DNA from: Ktedonobacter racemifer DSM 44963
GTDB lineage: Bacteria > Chloroflexota > Ktedonobacteria > Ktedonobacterales > Ktedonobacteraceae
Assembly: GCF_000178855.1 (NCBI RefSeq)
Contig: NZ_ADVG01000002.1
Coordinates: 310,001 to 374,000 of the forward strand
DNA: 64,000 nucleotides
Direction of reading: 5' to 3'
Shown: positions 53,125-63,400 of the stretch, piece by piece
How positions within the stretch are numbered: position 1 is the first letter of the stretch
Layout: each line of letters opens with the position of its first letter
Translations under genes and position numbers: made by a program
The notes under the pieces: model-generated
Database searches by the model: none
The model's input: only the letters and a program-made list of their open reading frames with translations
Told to the model about the DNA's origin: nothing

Positions 53125-53446
53125 GTACTCGCTAGCAACCGCCTGGATGACTCATCGGGAACTCGGGGGAGAGCACCCTTCGCCTCGCCAATTTTGACGG
53201 CAAATTGACAGCAAAGCCGCCGGACGCCAGCAGATTACGACGGTTCCTGATGAATAATGGTCCCTCTCAAGCCGCTCGGGAAGCACCTTGGCGGACAACG
53301 GCGAAAAGGGGCGGGGAGGCACCCACGGATCTCTCCACCAGCACCTCTTTATAATGATGATACTCTCACACCGCTTCTAGACACTCCCGAGAGCGTCTCT
53401 CTTTTTTGGGGAACGCATCGTTGACAGCAAAACTGACGGCAAAACG
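53125..53446. repeat. dispersed structured repeat, copy D
   Basis: Shares CGACCGTACTCGCT, TTGACGGCAAATTGACAGC (53194 onward), GCAAAGCCGCCGGACGCCAG, GGCGAAAAGGGGCGGGGAGG and ATCTCTCCACC with the other copies. The hairpin (arms ACTCTC and GAGAG around TTCTAGAC) and the terminal TTGACAGCAAAACTGACGGC are present. Homology to copy A continues for another ~60 bases. Confidence 0.7.
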
Positions 53447-53693
53447 CAAAGGGTGTCGATTCGCTCTTGTGCTAGTGCAACGCACCGTGGAAAGCCGTGA
53501 GAATGGGAGGTACTCCAGCCCGTGGAGACGTTTGAGACCTATGACCTGCGCCAACGTGATCCCAGTGGAGGCGTTCTGGCCATGATGGCACATTGGCGAC
53601 CACGCGTGAAGGATCCAAACCCTGACCATCCGGGAGAGAAAGCCACCACCCTCAGTTACCTGCCAACGAAGGCTGAGGCAAGTTGCCCTCTCT

Positions 53694-53990
53694 ATGCCAC
53701 CGGTTCCTTCGTGGTACCAGAGACGAGACGCAATTCGCCGCGTTCTCTTTGCGGTTTTATTTCCCCCTGGCCTCCAAAAACAGTGGCGTCTATCTCCGAC
53801 GCGTGCCAATGAGCAATCAGCCTTTGTGGTGTATCGAGCTGATGAAGCAACACGATCTTATCGAGCATTTGCCATTCAAGTTCTCACGCTCGATGGTTCG
53901 CGATTTCCCAAGCAGATCGCCTCCTTGACAGCTTTTCTTGGCCCGGAGAGTGTCACCTCCTTCGGGTTCCCACTTCAACTCCCCCAATAA
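53694..53990 (+). pseudogene. C-terminal remnant of a SnoaL-type ECF sigma factor
   Basis: The frame MPPVPSWYQRRDAIRRVLFAVLFPPGLQKQWRLSPTRANEQSAFVVYRADEATRSYRAFAIQVLTLDG and FGFPLQLPQ matches the SnoaL-like C-terminal domain of SigJ/ECF41-type sigma factors. The sigma-2 and sigma-4 regions are absent upstream, where frames are broken. It is a relic next to repeat copy D. Confidence 0.6.
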
Positions 53991-54421
53991 AGGTGCCATC
54001 CCGCGCTTGCACCTCATTGATTTTCCGAGTACAGCCTGCCACAATCTCTGTAATTAAACCATGTTCCTGAACATAGCTCAACGCTTGTGTAATAAACAAA
54101 TTCATGAATGTGAGCAACTTCACAAACGATTCTCATGTTGTATGTTACGATCAACTCATTCTCTGATTATCGCCAGAATACCGTTGGCTTCCCACTCTCA
54201 ATACAACAACCTCCATTCGGCAATTAGTCTATGAGGTAAGAAATATGGACTATTTCTTGGTGCGTTCGCATGGATAGTAACGATTATCTTTATTAAGAAG
54301 CAAAAATTGCTCGCCTTTCTTCTTAAGACAGACTAAACATCGCTAAGATCAATTCAGGAAAGCCGAAAGTAAAACAGAATTTCATTGATCTAATAAGACT
54401 CTAGATAAGGGATGGGTTTGT
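53991..54421. other. AT-rich upstream region of the NRPS, nothing specific found
   Basis: About 430 bases separate the sigma-factor relic from the NRPS start. No gene was recognised. AAGGGATGGG at about 54407-54416 may serve as ribosome site. A promoter must lie here but no consensus pair stood out. Confidence 0.4.
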
Positions 54422-57400
54422 ATGTCTACTACAAAAAAAACACCGAAAAATCAACACACTCTCATAGAGACGGAAAAATTGGAAGAACAGGTGCGGATTT
54501 CATCGGCTATTGATGATACATCCATGCATACCCATACAAAAGGCGGTATTTCCTTGCCCTTTGAACAGGAGCAAATACGAGACCAGGAGATGGAGGAGCA
54601 CATTGCTTATTGGAAAGCGTACCTCTTTACTATGCCCACAGAGCTTAAATTGCCTGTCGACTATCCACGTTCCGTGCATACGAACAATGAAGAAGCGATC
54701 TATACATGGACATTGCCACAATCACTCGTTAGTACACTCAGAGCGTATTGTCGGCTAAGAGATGTTACATTGTCGGCACTCTTCCTGACAGGATTTCAAG
54801 TGCTACTCCACTTCTATACGAATCAGGATGAATTCTTCATTGGTGTTCACTCACCAACGGATAGATCGCTTCAATCCGAGCAACAAGCACCCTTTTCTAA
54901 TAACGTGTATCCTTTACGCACCCTCTTTACAGAGAATCCAACAATACAATCACTGTTTGAGCGAACACACCAGGAACTCATACAAACCACCAGGTACCAG
55001 GACATTCCCTTCACACATGTACTCAAGAAGTTAAAAACGGAACATAATTTGGTATGTCCTTCGCCTTTTCAGGTGCAATTTGCCTTTTCCGAATCGCTCC
55101 GTTCTACTCCTACGGCCTTGAGGATCATCCCCTCGGCAGAGGATTCGCGGGCCGTACCAGGTGACCTTGCGCTGCAATTCATCGACCAGGGTGAGAATAT
55201 CATAGGCCAGATGAGCTATAATCAGGCTCTGTTTGACTCTACTACCATAGCACGCCAAACAGAACAATTGCAGATATTACTCGCAGCCATGGTCAATGCG
55301 CTAACGCAACCTCTCGCGGCTCTGCCTCTCCTCACCGAAGAAGAACATCAACAGATTGTGATTGAGTGGAACCATACCGCAAAGGCATATCCTAATGACC
55401 TCTGTCTTCATCAGCTTATAGAGGCTCAGATTGAGCGCACTCCTGAAAGACCTGCACTCATTTTTGAGCACAGACAACTCTCCTATCGGGAACTAAACGA
55501 GCATGCGAATCAACTTGCACGCTATCTACGCAAACTAGGGGTAGGGCCCGAGGTACTTGTTGGCGTCTCTATGGAACGCTCAATTGAGATGGTTGTGGCC
55601 CTACTCGCTGTTCTAAAAGCAGGCGGAGCATATGTCCCGCTCGACCCAACCTATCCATCTGAACGCATCACCTTTATGCTTGAGGACATAGCGCAAAGTG
55701 AGCACCAGCAGCAACTTATCCTACTCACCCAGGCTCACCTCGCAGATACATTGATAGCGGATAATAGGCACATCATCTGCCTGGACACAGAATGGGAGAT
55801 AATCGCACAAGAAGATAGCGGCAATCTTCCTACTATCGCGCAACCTGGGAACGCAGCCTATGTCATCTATACCTCTGGATCAACAGGAAAACCGAAAGGT
55901 GTCATCAATACGCACCGTGGCATTTGTAATCGCTTGCTCTGGATGCAAGATGCTTATCAGTTGACGGAGCAGGATTGCGTCTTGCAGAAGACTCCATTCA
56001 GTTTCGATGTCTCAGTCTGGGAATTCTTCTGGCCGATGATGGCAGGCGCGCGACTCGTCGTAGCGCGCCCCGAGGGGCATAAAGATAGCGCGTACCTGGT
56101 CTCGCTCATTCAAGAGCAGCAGATTACAACCCTTCACTTCGTACCCTCAATGCTCCAGGTTTTTGTGATGGAACCGGGTCTTGAACAGTGCACCAGCCTG
56201 AGACAGGTCATGTGTAGCGGTGAAGCACTCCCCTATGAATTGCAAGAGAGCTTCTTCGCTCGCCACGGTGCGGCACTACATAATCTCTATGGTCCGACTG
56301 AAGCCGCTATTGACGCGACCTATTGGGAATGTCAGCGCAACAACCAGCGGCATATCGTGCCAATTGGCTATCCTATCGCCAACACCCAGATCTATATCCT
56401 TAACCGCTATGGTCAGCCCGTGCCTGTTGGCGTACCAGGTGAGTTGCATATTGGCGGTATTGGGGTCGCACGCGGCTACCTCAATCGAGCGGAATTGACC
56501 AACGAGCGTTTTATTGCCAATCCCTTTAGCCAGGATGCCAACGCTCGCCTCTATCGTACAGGCGACCTGGCACGTTATACACCAGGAGGCGAGATTGCAT
56601 ACCTGGGTCGCATAGACCATCAGATTAAGTTGCGTGGCTTCCGCATCGAATTGGGCGAGGTTGAGGCGACCATTGGCCATTATTCCGCTGTGCGAGAGGT
56701 CGTGGTGGTGGCACGCGAGGATATTCCTGGCGATAAACGCCTGGTCGCGTATATTGTCTGGCATAAGGAACAGCCTGGAAGCATACACGAGCTGCAACAG
56801 TACATGCTGCAACACGTTCCTGAGTATATGGTGCCATCAGCCTTTCTGGAACTAAGCGAACTCCCTCTCAGTCCCAATGGGAAAGTAGACCGTCGCGCCC
56901 TTCCAGCCCCGGTCACCACGCGTGCCAATCTGCGAGAAGATTATGTCGCACCACGCACCCCGGCTGAGCAGGTACTTGTGGACACCTGGTCGCAGGAGCT
57001 CGGTCGTGAGCAGATTGGCATTCATGATAACTTCTTCGCGCTCGGTGGACATTCCCTGCTGGCGGCACAGGTCATCTCGCGTTTGCGCGCAAGCATACAG
57101 GTCACACTCCCCCTTCGCGCTCTCTTCGAGGCTCCTACTATCGCCCAACTCTCCAAATATATCGAGCAGCTCAAGACGCGACAAGAGACAGACGCACTTC
57201 CACCACTACGCCCCTTCGTCCGCGCGTGGCAACCACTTTCCGTGGCATCTTCAATGGATGGGCAAAAGGTCATGGTCGTGCCAGTCTCCTTCGCGCAGCA
57301 ACGACTCTGGTTTATGGATCAATTGACACCTGGAAATCCCGCCTACACCATTCCTGCATTGATGCACTTCACAGGCGAATTGCATGTGGAGGCCCTGCGC

Positions 57401-60400
57401 ATGAGCCTGGAGGCGATACAACAACGCCACGAGATTCTGCGCAGCCACTTCGCGCTTATCGATGGACAGCCACAGCAAATCATTCGACCAGCACAGCCCT
57501 TTACATTGAAAGAGGTCGATCTTCAGGCCGAACCAGAACACATACGAGAGCTGACCACACAGCGCTTGATCGAGGCTGAAGCCCAGCAAGCCTTTGATCT
57601 CACACTTGGCCCCCTCTGGCGCGTCACCATCTATCACCTGACCCCCCAACAGTATGTGCTCGCGCTCTTCATCCACCATATCATCTCCGATGGTTGGACG
57701 ATCGGTATCTTCTTTAAAGAGCTAGAACGACTCTATACATCCTTCGCTACAGGTCAGCAACCAGATCTGCCGGAGCTCCCAATTCAATACGCCGACTTCG
57801 CGCTCTGGCAACGTGAGGCCCTGCGCGAAGACCGGCTCAAAGAGCATCTCTCTTACTGGAAGCAGCAGCTTGCCAACGCGCCTGGCGCCTTAGAATTGCC
57901 TACCGACAGGCCGCGCCCCGCGACGCCAACAACACGTGGCGCGACACATACATTTCCCCTTAGCAGGGCGCTTACAGAGGCCATTCAAGCTGCCAGCCGC
58001 CAGGAAGAGGTGACTCCCTACATCATCCTGGTCGCGGCCTTCCAGCTGCTCCTCCATCGCTATACCGGGCAAGACGATATCGTTCTTGGGAGCGCAATCG
58101 CTGATCGTCAGCTTCCCGAAGTGCAGGAGGTCATGGGCCTCTTCCTCAATACCGTGGCCCTACGCGCCAACCTCGCGGGGAATCCGACGTTGCGCGAGTT
58201 GCTACGCCGCGTGCGCGACACGACGTTGGACGCCCATGCTCACCAGGATCTTCCTTTTGAGACGCTTGTACGGGAGTTACAGCTTGTGCGCACAACAGGC
58301 CAGAACGCCCTCTTCCAGGTTGCGATCCAGCTTGATCCCCCCTCCTCTCCCTCCACAACGCCCTGGACGCTCACACGCATGGCCGTGGGAACAGGAGGCA
58401 GCAAGTTCGACCTCTCGCTTGAGCTGGATGACCATCTTGAGGGCCTTATTGGACACTTCGAATATAGCACGGACCTCTTTGACGCAGCGACAATTGAGCG
58501 CATGGCCGAACACTGGCAGCACTTGCTCACCCAGATCGTGGCCGATCCAGGGCAACATCTCGCGGACATATCTCTGCTGACGCAGAACGAGTCTGAACAG
58601 CTGCTGGCCCAAGTTCATACAACCCGACGCGACTACCCACGTGACAAGAGGGTTCATCAGCTTTTTGAAGAGCAGGTCACACGCACCCCGGAGAGTATTG
58701 CCGTGACGTTCGCGGATACGTCCTATACCTACCGGGAGCTCAACGCCCGCGCGAACCAGCTCGCACGATATCTGCGTACACTGGGCGTTGGACGCGATAC
58801 GCTCGTCGGTCTCTGCCTGGAGCGCTCGCTCGATACGATCGTTGCCTTGCTGGGCATCCTCAAAGCGGGGGGAGCCTACCTCCCGCTTGATCCCACCTAT
58901 CCAGTCGAGCGCATCGCCTTCATGCTTGAAGATGCGCAGGCACCAGTCCTCCTCACTCAGCAAGCACTGGCTTCTCAGCTCCCGCCACATGCGGGACACA
59001 CTGTCTACATAGATCGGGATCGTGAACAGATGGCGTCAAACGACGAAAAGAATCTTGACCCGGTCATCGATGGCGAGCAGCTTGCCTATGTCATCTATAC
59101 CTCTGGCTCGACAGGGAAACCCAAGGGCGTCCAGATCTCACAGCATGCCCTGGTCAATTTCCTCCTCTCAATGCGCGAGGAACCCGGGCTAAATGCTCAA
59201 GATCGCTTGCTCGCGGTCACCACGCTCTCCTTCGACATCGCGGGCCTGGAACTCTACCTGCCCCTGGTGGTTGGCGCGCGCCTCATTATCGCCAGCCGCG
59301 ATGACGCAACCAGCGGAAGCGCGCTCGCCGCGCTCTTGGAGCGTGAACAGATCAGCGTTATGCAGGCCACGCCCATCACCTGGCGTCTACTTCTGAGCAC
59401 TGGCTGGAAGGGCCATCCCGCTCTCAAGGCCCTCTGTGGCGGTGAGGCGCTTCCTCTCGAACTGGCACGACAACTCCTGTCCAGAGTCGGCTCGCTCTAT
59501 AACATGTATGGACCAACTGAAACCACGATCTGGTCCACTCTCAACAAGATTGAGCCTGAGGACCAAAGTATCTCGGTGGGAGGGCCTATCGCCAACACCA
59601 GTATCTACATTCTCGATGCCTACGGACAGCCCCTGCCCCCTGGCATCCCTGGTGAGCTCACGATTGGCGGAGATGGCCTGGCACGTGGCTACTTGCGCCG
59701 CCCGGAATTGACCGCCGAGCGCTTCCCGATGTGTCGTATCCAGGGGAAAGAGGTACGGCTCTATCGCACAGGTGACCTGGCACGCTTGCGCGTCGATGGA
59801 ACTCTTGAGCTCATTGGACGCATCGATCACCAGGTGAAATTACGTGGCTATCGGATCGAACTGGGCGAAATAGAATCAGTACTCGCACGCCATCCAGCCG
59901 TCCAACAGGCAGTGACACTTGTGCGCGAGGACGAGCCCGGCAATCAACGCCTGGTCGCCTACATCCTTCCACAGCCAGGATGTGTACCTGACACAAGCGA
60001 GCTACGGCGCTTGGCGCAGGCGCATCTACCAGCTTATATGGTACCTTCTGTCTTTGTCGTCCTGGAAACGCTGCCGCAAACGCCCAATGGCAAAGTGGAC
60101 CGCCGCGCCCTTCCGATGCCAGATATCAGCGCTCACGAGGGCATTGAGAGCTATATCGCGCCACGTACCGCCATTGAGCAGGAGATGGCACATATCTGGT
60201 CGCATGTGTTAGGCAGAGAACACATCGGTATCCATGATAACTTCTTTGTCCTGGGTGGTCACTCGCTGCTCGCGATGCAGGTCGCGGCCCGCGTCTACAC
60301 CAACTTACAGACCGAGTTGCCACTACGCCTGTTCTTCGAGACGCCAACTATCGCCCAGCAAGCAGCATTTCTGCTTCAGGCCAAATCCGGTGATACCAGT

Positions 60401-63400
60401 ACACAACTGCCAGAAATACGCGTCGCGCCTCGCCAGGCCCAGGCAGACGGGACGGTGTTGCTCCCAACCTCCTTAGCCCAACGTGGTCTCTGGTTCGTTG
60501 ACCAGTTAGATGACAATACTACTGCTTACAATCTTCAGGCGACGATGCGGCTGTGCCAGGCGTTAAATCTGGGCGCGCTACAGCAGAGCCTAGATGCATT
60601 AGTCATGCACCATGAGGCCTTGCGCACAACCTTCGCCACACAGCATGATGAACCGGTGCAAGTCATTGCTCCCGCACGTCCCATCCCGATCACCATTCAC
60701 CACCTTGAAGACCTGCCTACCGAGGAGCGTGAGGCCGAGGCTCACCGCCTTGTCACACATGAAGTACAGCGGACTTTCGATTTGCAGCATGGCCCGCTCT
60801 TCCGCGCCTCGCTCTTCCACCTGGAAAGCGAAGAGCATCTCTTGCTCCTCACCATGCACCACATCATCGCTGATGGCTGGTCAATTAATCTGATGCTTCG
60901 TGAGCTAGCGACGCTCTATAGCGCCTTTGTGCATGGCGAGATACCCGGCCTTCCGGACGTTCCCACGCAGATGGGTGATTTCGCGGCATGGCAGCGCCAG
61001 TGGCTACAGGACGACGTTCTCTCGCGGGAGCTAGACTTTTGGAAGCTGATGCTGGAGGGAGCGCCGACCCTCCTCGAACTCCCAACCGATCGGCCACGAC
61101 CCACGCAGCCCACACACAAAGGCGCCTTGTACAACTTCACGCTGCCCCCTTCGCTGAGCGAGGCTCTCAAGCATTTGAGCCAGCAAGAGAAAGTCTCGCT
61201 CTATATGACACTCACCACCGCCTTCCTGCTCCTACTTGAGCGCTATACTGGACAGCAAGATATTCTGCTGGGCACGACCTCCGCCGAGCGCGGGCTGACC
61301 CAGATCGATACCATGGTGGGCTACTGCATCAATACGCTGGTGTTGCGCAACGACCTCTCTGGGGATCCCAGTGTGCGTGAATTGCTCGCGCGCGTGCGGG
61401 AGAATGTCCTGGCCGCCCATGCGCACCAGCATATGCCCTTTGACAGGCTCGTTCAGGAACTCCAACCAGACCGCTCACTTGGTCAGAGTCCGCTCTTCCA
61501 GGTCTTCCTGACTCTCGATCCCCCTCTGGCAGATGGAGCATCCAACTGGGATTTCACACAGAAAAACGTGCCAACTGGCGCAGCCATGTTTGATCTCTCG
61601 CTTGAACTGGCAGATCGTCCCGATGGCATTGAAGGGCTCCTCGAATACAGCACCGACCTCTTTGATGAGGGAACAATAGCCCGGATGGCTGAGCACTGGC
61701 GACGCCTACTCGAAAGCATGGTCGCCCATCCTGAACAACAGGCGCGAAAACTTCCCATGCTGAGCGAGGCGGAGCAACGCCAGCTCCTGCTCGACTGGAA
61801 CAATACGCATGCCACCTATCCTCACGAGGGCACCATTCAACGTCTCTTCGAGGAGCAGGTTGAGCGCACGCCCGGCGCTCTCGCGCTCATCGACGCCGAA
61901 GGGACCCTGACCTATCGTGACCTCAACGCTCGCGCCAATCAGCTTGCACACTTCCTCCGCCATGAGGGCATTATGCCAGAAGCACGCGTTGGCATCGCTC
62001 TGGAACGCTCTCGCACCATGATTGTCGCCTTGCTCGCTATCCTCAAGGCTGGTGCCGCGTACGTCCCCCTCGATCCAACCTTCCCTCAGGAGCGCCTGCG
62101 CTTCATGCTGCACGATGCCCAGGTCTCTCTCCTGCTCACCCAGGAGCGGCATATCAACACGCTTCCTCTGGACAGCGACATCCACGCACTCTGTCTCGAC
62201 CGCGATTGGGAGCGCATCGCCCAGGAACGGACCGAGAATCCCGCCGCTGAGATCACGGGTGAATCGCTGGCCTACCTGCTCTACACCTCCGGCTCAACGG
62301 GCCGACCCAAAGGGGTCCTGGGCACCCATCGCGCCAGCCTCAACCGCTTCCACTGGATGTGGACCCAGTATCCCTTCGCCTCCGACGAGGTCTGCGCGCA
62401 GAAGACGACCCTCAACTTCGTCGATGCCGTCTGGGAGATCTTTGGTCCGCTCCTGCAAGGCGTCAGGCTCGTGCTCTTTCCAGAAGCCGCGGTGAAGGAC
62501 ACACAGCAATTCCTGGATCTGCTCGCTCAGCACCAGGTCTCACGCCTGGTCCTGGTCCCCTCGCTCTTGCGCGTCTTGCTGGAGAGCCAGCCCGACCTGC
62601 AAACACGCCTGCCCCATCTGCGCCACTGGATTTGTAGCGGAGAGGCGCTTCCCCTCGACCTGGTACGCCGCTTCCAGCAAGCATTGCTACAGAGCAAGTT
62701 ACTCAACCTCTATGGCTCCTCAGAGGTGGCCGCCGATGCAACCTGCTATGAGCTTCCTCCCCAGGCCGAACGCGTGCTCATCGGACGCCCCATCGCAAAC
62801 ATGCGCGTTTATCTGCTCGATCAGCAGCGACGACCTGTGCCCGTGAGCGTTCCCGGAGAGCTCTACCTCGGTGGCGATGGGGTCGCGCGTGGCTATCACC
62901 AACGCCCTGACCTCACCGAGGCTGTCTTCCTTGCTGATCCGCTGCGCCCTGACTCCGACGTGCGCTTCTTCAAGACAGGAGACTGGGCACGCTACCTGCC
63001 CGACGGTACCCTGGAATACCTGGGGCGCGTGGACCAGCAGGTCAAGGTGCGAGGGATGCGCCTGGAGCTCGGCGAGATTGAGACCGTGCTCTCCCAGCAC
63101 CAGGCCATCCGCCAAGCCATTGTCGTGGCACGCGAAGAGGGTCCTAGCGATACACGCCTGGTCGCCTATGTCGTCTGTCAACCAGATCAACAGGTCACCC
63201 AACAGGAGCTACGAGATCACTTGAGCGCTGCGTTGCCTGCGTACATGGTTCCAGCGCTCGTTGTCACTCTCGATGCACTACCGCTCACGCCTAACGGCAA
63301 GGTTGACCGCCGTGCTTTACCTAAACCAGAAAACGAACACCTGGATGTTAAGGGGACTTACGTCGAACCGCAAACGCTCATGCAGCGTCAACTGGTAGAT

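Noticed and set aside
54510..63224. Numerous medium-length frames on both strands, for example 57226-57579 and 58277-58999 (minus)
   Set aside because: All lie in other frames of the continuous NRPS reading frame, whose domain motifs are unbroken from 54422 to 64000.
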